Positions 1 through 12,013 of a stretch of DNA of 64,000 nt are shown here, piece by piece; position 1 is the first letter of the stretch, and every line of letters starts with the position of its first letter. Origin of the DNA: Daphnia pulex (lineage: Eukaryota; Arthropoda; Branchiopoda; Diplostraca; Daphniidae); contig NC_060026.1 of the NCBI RefSeq assembly GCF_021134715.1, positions 13,383,001-13,447,000 of the forward strand, written 5' to 3'. The notes beneath the pieces are model-generated. The model saw only the letters and a list, made by a program, of their open reading frames with translations. It had not been told where the DNA came from and searched no databases. The position numbers and the translations under genes are program-made.

Positions 1-3000
1 TAGAATTATTGTTAGGAACACGAACAGGATTAGACCTAGAGGGAAGATTATTCCAGCTATTAGCTTCCGCTCCCCAGTCATCTCCGCCGGATTTTACAGC
101 ACTGTTATTTTCGGACCGTGGGGTGGATTTTGCCGTTTTAACAGAAGACATCGCATCGGCAGCTAAACCCCAATCATCAACTCCAGAATTTGCAGCGGTA
201 CTATTTCCGGATTGTTGGGTGGATTTTTTCGATTTAACAGAAGACATTGCATCAGCAGCTGATCCCCAATCATCAACTCCAGAACTTGCAGCGGTACTAT
301 TTCCGGATGGTTGGGTGGATTTTGTCGATTTAACAGAAGTAATCGCATCAGCAGCTGATCCCCAATCATCAACTCCAGAATTTGCAGCGGTACTATTTCC
401 TTGTGGTGTCGTAGATTTCGTGGTTTTAACAGATGACCAGGCATCGGCAGCTGATCCCCAATCATCGGTCGCAGGAATACCAGCAGTTGAACTACTAGCA
501 ACTGTTGTAACAGGCGGTGCAGCAGATGAATTGCTCGAGATACCCCAATCGTCCAATACAGGTTGACTGTTACCAATGGGTGCATTATAACTGGATCTTG
601 GAGTATTTCTCGCACCTCTTGGAGCAGCGTTAGCACCGGTGGCCCATGGACTGCTGACTTTGTTTGAAGCTGATCCCCAATCATTCTTCTTTTCACCAGA
701 GTCAAAACTCGAGGATTTTGTATCTGGTGTGACTGTTAATGTTCCCCAATCGTCAAATGCCGAGGAACTAGGTGCACCGTAACTGGATGCAGGAGAATTT
801 CTTGCACCTCTTCCGCCAGTTGAAGGATTAGGACAATTGTAAGTGAAATGCCCTTCTTGGTTGCACTTAAATATTCATAGTGAAAAAAGTTAATTTTGTA
901 ATAGTAATTTAATTGATGTAACGCTAGTTACTTTAAAGCAAGGACGTGTGCTTCCACCACCACCACCTCTTCCGCCACCTCTTCCTCGAGTCGGGCCAGT
1001 TGGACAATTATAAGATAAGTGTCCTTCTTCATTACACTGAAACATTTCAAGACATAATAAATAAGTAACTTTTGCATTAAAATAATTGATACAGTAAGTA
1101 ATTTACTTTGTAGCAAGTACGTGTGCTTCCACCACCTCTTCCTCCACCTCTTCCGCCCCCTCTTCCACGATTGGGATCAGTTGGACAATTATAGGACATA
1201 TGACCTTCTTCATTGCACTGTAGAAAAAAGTTAGAATTTTACCATTGCAAATATATTTAGGAATATTACCTTAAAGCAAGGGCGCAATGGCTTTCGGTCA
1301 CCACCTCTTGAAGCGTTATAGCCACCAGTCCAGGAACTTTTAGTCGATTCAGCGTTTCCCCATGCGTCGGATTGGCTACTTCCTTTAGATGTGTCATTCG
1401 TTGATCCCCAAGCATCTGCAGAAGACCAGTCGGCATTTCCACTGGGAGTAACTAATTTGGGTTTAGGAGCAGTCGAAGACCAAGAATTCCAGTCGTCAGA
1501 GGTCGTATTGCTATTACTTGACGCTGGCATTTTGCGAGGTGCGTCCCAACTAGATTGGTCATCGTTCGGTATTGCTTTATTCACGGTTCCGGATATTTTG
1601 CCACTAGATGTCCAAGCATCAGCACAAGCATCCCAATCATCAGTCGAAATTGGGGCGCAGGAACGTGGCGCCAATTCCTTTCTTTTTGAATCCGTCGTCA
1701 GAGAGTCTGATGTTCCACTCCAATCATCAGTACTGAATGTCCTAGCTTTTACTCCTGCCACCGGTGTTGCAGCTGCGATCTGAGTCGACGATGTTGAAGC
1801 CCACTCATCTGCTGCAGTAGTCCAATCGGTTTTTTCGAAATTATTTCCAGGATTCAATACAACTGGCGGAATATCCGACTTTTGGGACACCGACGCAGCA
1901 GCCGATTGCTCGAGAACTGGATCGGTGATGACAACTTCTGGTTCGAGGGACTCTTGTAGTTCGGGACGCAGCACAGCTTCTTCGGTCAATTCCAATATCC
2001 AGACTTCAATTGCTTTCATAAAGTCGACAGCCATACACTTGATGGGCGGCATCTTCGTGTTAGATGCAAAAGAAAAAATTTCGCAAGCATCCCGATAGAC
2101 GAATTGCCAGGATTGAATTGAATTCAAACGCGATCCGTGCTGTGATTCGAAATTAAGCAATAAATGGAACTGCAGGAACGGTCGTAGCTTGGAGAAGAAG
2201 AGAAGGAACGATGCTGTTCTCGTTCGATTGGAGGTCTCAGGATTGGACTGCAATGCCACAAACAATTTAAGAAAAGCTTCTACGTCACAATATTTTGACT
2301 TCCAAGCAAGGCTCGGATCCATTTCGTTGAACCAGGACAAGATACAGTCGCCCACTGTTTTGGCTCCTTCGATACAGCCGAAGTCTAGAAAGAATTTTGC
2401 CAACTTCGTAATAGGAATCAGTTGCATGACTATTCTGCTGGGTGTAACCATCGCCTTTATCAGTTCGGCGATCTTATTCCAATCTAAAAAAATAAAATAA
2501 AAAAAAATAAAACAAGAAAAAATGTTACTTAACCATAAAAAACAAAACAACATTTGTGGAATGATCTGAAAACTTACCGCAGACTTTACGTTCAAAATAA
2601 GCAATTGCCTGCGCAACAGCTTCTGTTTGAATTCCTTCAAACATCTCTGTATCTTGAGAATCTCCATCAAAATTAGAACTCAGAATTTTCAATAAATCAA
2701 GACCCTTTTCAGAGGCACGCAAGGTGATGCAGAAATGGAGCAATTTCAGTGTCAATTCACCTTTCTTCATCCCCGATTTCGTCCATACTTTTCGAGGTTC
2801 TGCGCAACAATACGAAATTAACTGGCTTAAATCACCTATGGTTTCGGTTCGGGTATGGTCTTTCCACTTGGCAAGTGACGTCAAAGATTTACTCATTCGG
2901 ATCAAAAATGAATGAAGGCCATAACGGCAATACATTTGAACTGAATGATGCTTGGGCCAAATCAGTAAAACACCGCAAGGCAAATTTATCTTGCCACTTT

Positions 3001-4337
3001 TGGAAATATCTTTCTCGGATTTTTCATTGGACAACTTCCTCTCTTGATCTGACTGAATAAGTCCAACAACGTTCTGTTCCCACTTCAACTGGATGCTCAA
3101 ATTTCTAATCACGTCGTCGGAATCAATTACACGTGTAACTTCTATTACTTCGGCTTTCCCATTGATGTTCGTCGAACTTGACTGTGATGCCATTGCTAGG
3201 TGAACGTCAAGAAAATCACAATTTAGCAGAAGATCAGCGAAGACGCGATCCTGTCCACGAAGTAGCTCAAATGAAAGAATTTGTTCGTCATAGCTTTCTT
3301 GAAGAACGAAGAGAAAGACATTTTCTGTTAAGGTTCTCTCTGCAATTACAGAATCTTGCCGTTTTTCCAGATGGTTTTTAACTTCAGAAGAGTCGCGATG
3401 AATTTCGGAAGTAGTAGTTGGAGTTTCCAATCCTTCTTTTGAATTTTCTCCATTTTCATTTTCGGTTTTTGATTCCAAGAACTGATTCCGAAGCCAAGGT
3501 TCAAGCGATTCTTTGATTTTTTTAATCGCCCCGAGGAAAACTGGAAAATCCTTTGGAATCCCCGTCTTTACGTTTGTCCAGAGAAGATCATAAACCAGGA
3601 CTAACTTGTAACCTTGTAAAACCGGCTCAATAAAATGCTCGCAGCTGTCGAAAAAAGCAGACAGGTAGAAAACTGCGTCGCTATTTTTGTGGCTCTCCAA
3701 CCTTTTCTTTCTTTCTCCATACTGAACATTTAAACTGCCACCTTCATGCCCTCCTTCAACAGGTAATTGAAGGGTTGCAGTACCAAACTTTCCTTCAATC
3801 CAACAGGAACTCAAGTTGTGAATAAAGCATGTCTTGCCATCATACAAGACCAATTTGGTACACTTTGCAGTGACTTTCATCTCTTCAGGAAGTTGAAGAT
3901 TTTGGACCACCAAATAGGATAAATTGAAATCTTCAAAAGTCGAATCACATATTTTCGAAGCATCAATTTCCCAAATATGCCTTGAGGACAACCTGCATTC
4001 TGAAATCTCTTTCAGGATTCCGATATTCTAGAACATTTTACAATAAAGAATTGATTCAAATAAGTTCTGACAAAAATAAAAGGTAGAAGTTAACACCAAC
4101 CTGTCTTGAAACTGGAATCGGAAAGCTTTCTTGGAGTTCTTTAATTTTAAATGACTTCAGAGAAGTGTTCTCTGAACACACTTCTGATCCCCATGCAAAG
4201 TCGATTGATTTCCTTTGATTTTCAAAATCCAGAACATCAGATAAATGTTCCCTTTGGATGAAGCCATCATTTTTCGAGTTTACAGCACATAAGTTTGTTG
4301 AAGCTATCTGCATGTTCTTGTTCTCATGATCACTCAT
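1..4337 (-). CDS. Family member A: oxygenase-like, WG-repeat, CCHC zinc-knuckle protein (partial, runs off left edge)
   Basis: Coding exons on the minus strand are 4101-4337, 2578-4027, 1270-2483, 1107-1217, 932-1036 and 865 to the window edge; all have GT/AG borders and matching phases, giving about 1327 residues before the edge. Order: N-terminal 79 residues; a region like the 2OG-Fe(II) oxygenase fold (LQLPVEGGHEGG, then CEHFIEP and GYKLVLVYDL); a helical region starting WNKIAELIK (residue 564 on); Trp-rich acidic repeats (DDW, ADAW); three CX2CX4HX4C knuckles at about residues 965-978, 1002-1015 and 1037-1050 separated by RGRGG linkers; then WG repeats (DDWGSAADA). CCHC knuckles bind single-stranded nucleic acid, and WG/GW repeats in other proteins bind Argonautes; both roles here are inferred. 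Paralogues B and C end in a SPOC domain, so one may lie beyond the edge. No catalytic function is claimed: the usual HxD iron motif reads HNL. Confidence 0.82.
72..551 (-). repeat. 96-bp in-frame tandem repeat encoding WG motifs
   Basis: The block that reads ccccaatcatc on the plus strand recurs at 72, 168, 264, 360 and 456, exactly 96 bp apart. On the coding (minus) strand each unit encodes 32 residues with a DDWG core followed by xAADAxxSVK and a Ser/Thr-rich stretch ending GNSTAA. A more diverged DDWG unit precedes it near 540-551. The exact 96-bp register keeps the reading frame of gene A open. The middle units are nearly identical, pointing to recent expansion or homogenisation. Confidence 0.92.
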
Positions 4338-6364
4338 GTTTTTTTCATTAAAAAGCCTGAAAAACTAAAAAATTACATGTTGTTTAGTTTATCCTTCCAG
4401 TCAAATATATTTTACTGAGTGGATCTTACTTAAACCAAGCGTCCAAAACGTTGATTCATCACCGGACTAGACAACTTATAGAAACGTTGAAATTTTCTGT
4501 TTACAAAATTTTAAGGGCTATATATAAATAAAACAACTGAAATCACATTAATTATTGCTTACCAACTTTCCATTTAAACGCAAAACAGATGTCTATAACG
4601 AACAGGTTTCACAATTTCACAACTCGAGATTTTAAAATCTTCTGAAGAGAAGACGCTGAACTGACGACAAAAGCTTACCGCGTGTCTAGTACACAAAGGA
4701 GTTGCCAGTTAGTTGTTTTAAATTTAAATCGATTCAAATTAATTTGAAAAATTAATAAAAATTTAGAAGAAAGCATAAAATGCTAAAAAGAAAAACGGGT
4801 AATTTAAGTAATGATGTAATTTTTATATTTTAAACACTTCTACCAAAGCCACAGTCCACAGAGCGCATAGACAAAGACCACTGGTTGATGCTGTGCTATC
4901 CTTTTAGCCCTATCCCTACTGACCCCGAGCTCCCGTATCGATTGTAGTGCCTCTAGCGGACAAAGTACTGTACTGCACCGAGGCTACGAAGGGTTTTGCA
5001 GACGAAGATTGTTTTCCTTCTGTCTTGGTAAAATTCTTTGCTGGCGTTTAATAGTTTTAGGTAATTTTGCCTTAAAAATTTTTATTAAGAAGTCAAATTG
5101 TATTAAATTTTGACATTAGCTAATTACAAAAGCAGAGAAATCAATTGAATCATTGCAATTGAATAGAAGTAAGCAGAGTGTAGAGATGAAAACGTACACT
5201 AGAGGGCAGGACAAGTAATACGGGGTTGGAGAAATCAGAGGAAGGGTAGCAAGAATTCTGGCGACAGTTGGCCATGTTAATTTTCTTATGAAGAGCTTCA
5301 ACCAGTGGTCTTTGTCTATGGAGCGAATGCTGAGATGATGGTGGCCAGAGACCGCCAGAGGCCATAAGGCTTTGACTGCTTTATTCGTACACTAGTGATA
5401 CCTGGTGGTTTTTTTCGGCAAGAACAGTTAGCGTTTGTTTTTTTTCGAAGTCTTCTTATTAAGGACTCGAATGTACTGGAAACTAGTATCCGGCTGTTAA
5501 AATACCGTTAATTTGGTCAACAGTTGATCGAGCTGCTCAGACTTGGTGCCTGTCTCATTTCTGGGCGCTTGCGCTTCCTTTTAACGCCCTTTAACGGACC
5601 AGCGGCTTTTGGGTTGCGGCGACCTGAGTTTCCTCTTGCCGTAGTCCGTTTTTGAACAGAAGGAACTGTTCAAGTTTGGTTCGTTTCCTCCCAAATGCCT
5701 TCGCGCAGCTTTGGGAGGTCGTAGCGATTTCTCGTACCTATACTATTGTATCAAATTGCCCGAGTTACTTGACCCTCAGCGTCTTGGACATCTCACGTAT
5801 TTTAAACACGTATTCTATATGTTGAATTATTTATATTCCCTTTGAAAAAATAAACGAATCACAAGTTTCACATTAGTAAGTTCCACAATGTTAACCATTT
5901 GTTGGCCAGTATCTAACTCAATAATTAAGGATGAAGAGTCAGATTAGCATCGTGATCTTTAGGTTTAATCAATTTATTGGAAGGCAAATTACATTATACG
6001 AACACGAAATATGTACTACTGAACCAAAAAGTAATCGTCGACAGGCATTAAGATGAAATTCTCCATTATTTGTTTTGTCGAATGACCAAAAAAAGTTGTT
6101 TTTCTTTGTACCGGATTGACGATTTTCTATTAAAATTTGGCAGGCCACATTTAAATAAGCTTCACATAGATTTCCGAAGTAAATTCACTGCGTGCCAATT
6201 TGAACTATTAAAAATACTAGCTACATTTGAAGTCGAAGTGGAGGCTATTTTCGCACAGCTGTACAGATAAAAAAAAGCGAGTTGGAAACAATGCTTTAAA
6301 ACTAGGTAAGCTTACTGATGAGTTGTAAAATTATTGATAGTTTATCGCATTTCAATTCAAGGGC
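4338..6364. other. Intergenic region between A (5' end) and B (3' end)
   Basis: It holds the 5' flank of A (4338 to about 4700) and the 3' flank of B. A 26-bp element (catagacaaagaccactggt onward) occurs near 4869-4894 on the plus strand and again inverted near 5296-5321. The inverted copy extends into a 75-bp stretch that reappears at 34211-34292. Short open frames at 5116-5365 (minus) and 6070-6270 (plus) have no recognisable domain or splice context. Nothing else is supported. Confidence 0.6.
5243..5321 (-). repeat. Dispersed repeat, copy 1 of a 75-bp element
   Basis: Read on the minus strand this runs from tagacaaagaccactggttg through taacatggccaactgtcgcc to cttgctacccttcc. It matches 34211-34292 on the plus strand with a handful of differences. 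Conservation between sites 29 kb apart suggests a mobile short repeat or a conserved piece of a gene. No terminal repeats or coding domain were recognised. Confidence 0.6.
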
Positions 6365-9300
6365 TCAAGGCAAAACGGAAGCACAGCCCTGGACAGCCTC
6401 TCGCTTCCTACTTGGTATCATAATACCAAGCAATAGACTGTAATTCCTGTTCTGAAACCCTAAAAAAAGGAAATATTTATAAACGATTAATTCTTGTTAA
6501 AAGAAAACTCACAGTCAGACCAAATTGCTTACAATCAATGCCTTTTGAAAGCGAAATAAGGGCCGCTGGAATTGGCTTGTCCCTGAATAATGGAACAAGA
6601 TAGAAGTCTTTGATGAGCTTGGAGACTGGTCCAACGACAGCGAACCGCTCGTGTTGCTCCATGTGGTGGATAAACAAAGAATAATCTTGACGGGACGACT
6701 CGGAAGTTGGAAAAAATGAGATAATAACAATGTCTCGGGTTCCTGCTCGTTTTGTCTGTTTGATGTAATCCCATGTCATTTCAGGTTTGATTCGACCAAT
6801 CAGTTCCAATGTTGAAGGAAGAATCAATTTGGGAATTAACTGTGTTGGGCCAATCTAATTATAAAAGAAGAAAATTTTAAAATTTCTAGACTTAACTTAT
6901 CCACCATAACATAGTGGATGAAGAATAAACTCACCACGACTGCTTCAACGTTGATTTTGCCGATCTCCTTACTGTTGATTTCGCCATTCCAAAAGACCGT
7001 GTGAGAGGGCGGTGTTTCCAGAGTCCTGAAATTGATATCAGTTTCTAAAAACGGATCTTTATTAACGAGTAAAAAGATTATACTTGTTAATGCCAATTGG
7101 AGCCTGGCTATGATTGATGACAGGGGTAGTTTTTCGATGACTTAAATTTGCAATGCTTGAAGTCGCCAGGATATTGTATCCTTCTGAGTTAACGTTTTCG
7201 AACGAGTCCTTCGATTCGGCACCACTGGAACATAATTTTATTTTCGATGCAGTCGGAGCAGCTCTGCGAGAAGATGTCTCTACATCCAACGATGTATTCT
7301 CTAATATAAGTTTCGGTTTTTTCCTGTTATCGGAATCACTGCTGTTCACTGCAGATTGTAAAGCTTCCATGGAATTAGTGGCGAAAGACGCCACATCAAC
7401 TGCAGGATCTGATAAATTTTTGGAGCCATTCGATAAAGTATGCAAGAAAGATCTTGTAACAATTATGATAAATATTTCATAAATACTTTGACACTGATGA
7501 TCTTCAACTGGTGGAGGTTTCCGAACCCACTCGATTGCTAATGGATAGACAGGCATCCCGTATCCTGTCAAAACACAAGTAAAATCAAATAAATAAAAAA
7601 CATGAAATTGGCTATAAAAGCATAGTCTGCTTTTTTGTAACCTGTTGGCAGATCTGCTTTTAAAACAGATGAAGAAGTTATTTCGTCAAATGCCGACTCG
7701 AAGTCACGCAATTGAAAGAGGTAGTCCGATACAGAACATATACTGCCCCCAGTAATAGACGTCTCTCCTTCAACAGTTGATGGGTTCAGTAATCCTCGAA
7801 ACCGCTCCAATAAAACACCTTTGTAGGAAATGGGTGATGATTCAGGATAGTTAGAATGGGATGCGGTGTCCCATGATGAGTGGTGAGGTACCAATTCTTG
7901 TTGTTTAAAAGATTTACCACATGCAACATTTGGACTAGCTGATGAGCTGCTGTCTGAGCATTGGACTTCCAAACTATTAATAGCCTAAAAAATGTAATTT
8001 CATAAAATAAAAGACTTCACATATTACCAAGGAAAAACTGTTTGAGTTATCACTTGTGAACTATTTTGAAGGGGATAAGTGAAATGCTCATTTTTAGCGG
8101 CAAATGTAGTTGATGATGATATTGTTCCTGACGGTGTGCACGGAAAATCGGTATGATTATCTTTGGTGTTTTCCTTTTTTTTCAGAAATGCTTCTGATGC
8201 CTCTATATTCAAACAGTTCGGCCTAGTTGAGGGACTCTTCTGGGACTCTTTTTCTTCGTCAACAAGTTTGCAAGTCCTTTCTTCAATTGACTTTTCAACG
8301 TACTCGTCTTCCAGGGTCAAACATATACATAGTAATGCATATACATGTCAATTAATATCGGAATTAAATGTGGAATTAAAAATTTGCCGTTTGTGTCACC
8401 TGTTTTCATATCGGCTTGTACTAAAGAAGCCTTGGATACCTCTTCAAATGCTGACTCAAAATCACGCAACTGAAAGAGATAGTCTGATTTAGAACATATA
8501 CTGCCACCAGTTATTGAGGCCATTTCTTCAACAGCAGGGTCCAATAAGTCCCGAAACCGCTCCAGGAAAAAGCCTCCGCTGGAAATGGATGGTGTACTTC
8601 CAAGATCGTTGTAGTTGGATATGATGTCCCTCGGAGAATCGCGAACCAATACTTGCGGATTTTCAGATTCATGACGTGCTACTTTTGAATTGTCTGGATC
8701 TACTGAACTTTGAATTGTCGGGCTAGTGGTAGCCTAGAAAGATGAAGAACTTTCATGAAAAAATAAGAAAGATTCACACATTTATCAAGGAAAATTATCC
8801 AAATTATTACCTGTACATTAATTTGAAGGAGAAATTCGGGGTGCTCATTGGCTGTGTCGAATGGAGTAGGGGATCTTGATTCTGATGGTGTGCATGAAGA
8901 AATGGTTTGATTTTCTTCTTTATTTTCCTTGTTGTTCAAGGAGTTTGATGCAACAGAGAGATTTTCAGTGTTTCCAGCAGAGGACACTTCTGGCCGACTT
9001 ATTAAACTTTCACACAACTCGTAAAACAGAAATCGAAAGTACTGCATACTCTTAAAAATCCAGCAATATTGGGTTTTCAAATCACAAACCATACGGCGCA
9101 GCAGCCTGGATGGTCTTAGCTTGTAAAAGAACAAAATGAAATGGGATACTCTTAAGCGACAACAAGTGTCAGGATTCGTTTCCAAAAACACGACCATGTC
9201 CATGTACGCTTCTATATCAGACTTTTTCAACTTCGCAGCTTGATTCTGGTTAAGTTCGGCAAAAAAGGACGAAACACAATTTCCAACCATGGTTGCTCCT

Positions 9301-11239
9301 TGCAGGCAATTGGTTCTTTGCAAGAATTTTGCAAATTTCGTAATCGGAAGCAACTGCTTGGAAATCCGAACACGAGAAATCAGCGGCTTAATCAGCTCGG
9401 CGACGTCATTCCAAACTAATAACAGGAGAATATTTTTTTCATTATTTATGTATTTAAAATTTAAAATTAGATAATGGCTTACCAGTTTGACTCACGAAAT
9501 CCGCAATGGCTTGAGCGACTTGGTCATTTTGTATTCCTTCAAAGTTTTCCGAGTCAAAATCGGAACCAAGTATCTTCAATAGTTGGAAACCCTCTTCGAA
9601 AGCTTGCAAGGAGGTACAGAATCGAAGCAATCTTAAAGTCAATTCGCCTCTTCCTAAATCCGATGTAGTCCAAGCTCGTTGAGGTTCAGCGCGGCAAAAC
9701 GAAACTAATTGCCTTAAATCACTTCTGACACTTTGTCGCTCTTCCGATTTTGATGATAAATTCTGTCCCATTCGGATGAGAAGTGAGTGAAGGCCAAATC
9801 GGCAGTATATGGGAACTGAAAGATGTTTCGGCCAGATCACTAAAACACCATGGTGTAAATTTCTCTTGCCAAGTTCAACCTTGACTTTGTGATTTTCGCT
9901 GTAGACTTCCTTTTCCGGGTTTGACTGAATGAGTCCGACGAAATGCTTGTCCCAATCCAATTCGAAGCTCAAATTTCTTGTTACGTCGTTGAAGTCGATT
10001 AATGTTGAAATTTCTATTGAACCTAGATGTTCTTCGCCTATTCCCTGATTTTCCGACTCACAGCATTCCACATCAACAGGATCTTCACTTTTAACTTTCG
10101 GAATAATATGATTTGCCTTCGCAAGGTGGACTTCAAGAAAATCACAGTTTACAAGAATTTCTACTAAAACTCTATCCTGGCCACGAAGTATCTCAAATGA
10201 GAGGGATTTCTCTTCATACTTTTCTTTCAGAATGAAGAACAAAATCTTTTCTTTTAAAGTCCAATCCGAGTACAGATGAATAGATGTGTTCCCCTCCGAA
10301 GATTTTTCTTGAAGTTCACGTGTGGAAGGATGAGGATCCAATAGCATTTCAAAGTTGTCCCCATTTTGGTGAAGCCAGGGTTTTAATACTTGTTTTATCA
10401 CTTTTAAAGCTGTAAGAAAAACTGGGAAATTGTTTGGAATTGTTGTCTTGGCATTTGTCCAGATTAGATCATAGACAAGTAATAACTTGTGTCCTTTTGT
10501 AATTGGTTCCATGAACTTCTCACTGCAATTGTAGAATGCTGATACGTAGGAATTCTTTTCACTGCTGACATGATTCTCAAATGCTGTCTTTTTTCTTTTA
10601 TACTCTATGTTTAAACGGCCACCTTCATATCCTCCTTCAACCGGCAACTGAAGGACCACTGTGCCAAATTTGTTATTGGCAATGCATGAAGTACAATGAC
10701 TGAAAAAGCACTGGCCACCGGTTTCCAAAATTATCAGTTTTTGAAGTTCTGTTTTGACATCCATCAACTTAGTAGGAAGTTGAAGGTGACAGGCCACCAA
10801 TGACGCCAAATGGATCTCCTGCTGAATTGAACTACAGATTTCTGAAGCATTGATTTCCCAAGTACTTGTTAGGAGGGGATTGAAGGGTAACTCATATCCT
10901 TTGCTTGGCTGTTTCAATGAAAATTGTTTTAGTTTTTCGATACTCTGAAATTAAATATGAAAGACAGTGAGTTCAATTAATACAGAATGCATTCATCAAC
11001 AAGCCTTCTTCACTAACCTTTATCGACACAGGAATTTTTATGTTGTCATGAAGCCCTGTGAATGTTAAAGAACTCAAAGTGCATTCATCCGTCCTTATTT
11101 CTTGGCCCCAAGAAAAATTGAACAACAATTCCAGATCATCAAATTTCTCAATTTCTTCAAGGAGTTGTAAAACTGTCCTAAGTATGTTGTAATCACCTCT
11201 CTTGATATTCTCACTTTGTTGAACACAAGTTTTCTGCAT
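6365..11239 (-). CDS. Family member B: oxygenase-like protein with C-terminal SPOC domain
   Basis: Ten coding exons on the minus strand: 11018-11239, 9483-10944, 8811-9415, 8400-8733, 8054-8307, 7642-7984, 7084-7564, 6935-7025, 6533-6854, 6365-6459. Phases agree throughout and give 1402 residues. Residues 75-561 hold the oxygenase-like region (LQLPVEGGYEGG); the helical segment (WNDVAELIK) follows to about 700. Exon pairs 3'/4 and 5/6 are an internal duplication that twice encodes SITGGSICSxSDYLFQLRDF. SPOC occupies about 1240-1390: FWNGEI, IGRIKPEMTWDYI, RFAVVGP, KDFYLVPL, LLLGIMI, as in the PHF3/DIDO1 type, which binds phosphorylated RNA polymerase II tail. The oxygenase iron ligands are not conserved (SHCT; SEKFMEP has Lys for the distal His). 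Donors at exons 4 and 6 (GTGACA, GTTACA) are weak but conserved between the two duplicate units. Unlike A and C it lacks zinc knuckles and WG repeats. Confidence 0.82.
7642..8910 (-). repeat. Intragenic duplication of an exon-intron-exon unit in gene B
   Basis: The 3' part of exon 3 plus its intron plus exon 4 (about 8910 to 8400) is paralogous to exon 5 plus intron plus exon 6 (8307 to 7642). Protein pairs align: SSCTPSESRSPTPFDTANEH with PCTPSGTISSSTTFAAKNEH, and LERFRDLLDP with LERFRGLLNP. The introns between them also align (gtaataattt / gtgataactc, both ending near cttttattttatgaaa-like sequence), so the duplication included introns. Confidence 0.78.
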
Positions 11240-12013
11240 TTTTAGCGAAGCTAATTGAATGATAGATCATGCAGTGCTCCGTTACATCGTAGATACGATT
11301 GATCTTGTTTCCTATTTTTTCCTGAGAAAACCATAGCCATAGCATAAACATAACAAAAGAACTTGGGCCTTTACTACTGCCAACTGCCAAGTGTCAAGTC
11401 TCTTTGCACGCCAGTGCGACTGTGCGACAGTGCTCAGTGCAGACACTTTCCCGCTCTGCTTTTCTTTTCTCCCAGACTCCCACCCTAATCCAGCCTCCGG
11501 CAGTCCAGCCTGAAATTTCGAAATTTTGGATATTTAGCGTTGCCAATTTTTCTGGTTGAAATTTGTTCATTAAAATTTACAACTTACAAGTTTTTAAAGT
11601 TACAAGTTTTTCAGAAAATATTTTAATTTTGAGGATTGCATCAGATTCAGATTGAATTGAAAGTATTGAAACTGATAAAAGATAAAAAAACCGAAATATA
11701 AACTAGCGCTTCCAGACGGGAAATTTTAAAACTACACTGATCTACACAGCTGACTTTGCTTACGTTTGAATTACGTTTCTTGACTTTCTTTCTTTCTTCA
11801 GCGTTATTATTCTCTTCCCTAGCACATTATTAGCACACGTCGATTACTACAACTGTTGAAACCGTGAGATTGTAGAAACAACGTACAACGGAGATTAATT
11901 TTTGTAATTTAAGGTATAAAATGTGTTGATGTTATGTTGAGGTAATGTTTTAATTATATCCCCAATGCTTCCAACGCAGATCACAGTTTTCAGGACTTTG
12001 GTTCTTACTTAAT
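11240..12013. other. Divergent intergenic region between B and the pRiA4b-like gene
   Basis: B (minus) and the gene at 12014 (plus) are head to head across about 770 bp, so they may share regulatory sequence. A plausible 5' untranslated intron for the plus-strand gene has a donor after gtaatttaag near 11911 and an acceptor at ccaacgcag near 11980. No TATA box is evident for either gene. Confidence 0.5.

Noticed and set aside
9-566. Plus-strand open frame of 185 codons with regular repeats
   Set aside because: It is the antisense shadow of the WG repeats of gene A; the 96-bp period keeps both strands open. The minus strand has splice sites, zinc knuckles and paralogues.
5116-5365. Minus-strand small genes at 5116-5365
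   Set aside because: The frames coincide with the dispersed 75-bp repeat and differ in frame from the other copy, so coding is not supported.
6477-6532. Reading through the exon end in gene B as the C-terminus
   Set aside because: The GTAAGC donor at 6533 matches the phase-1 donor of C and D at the same SPOC position, and splicing to 6459 restores the LLLGIMI strand of SPOC.
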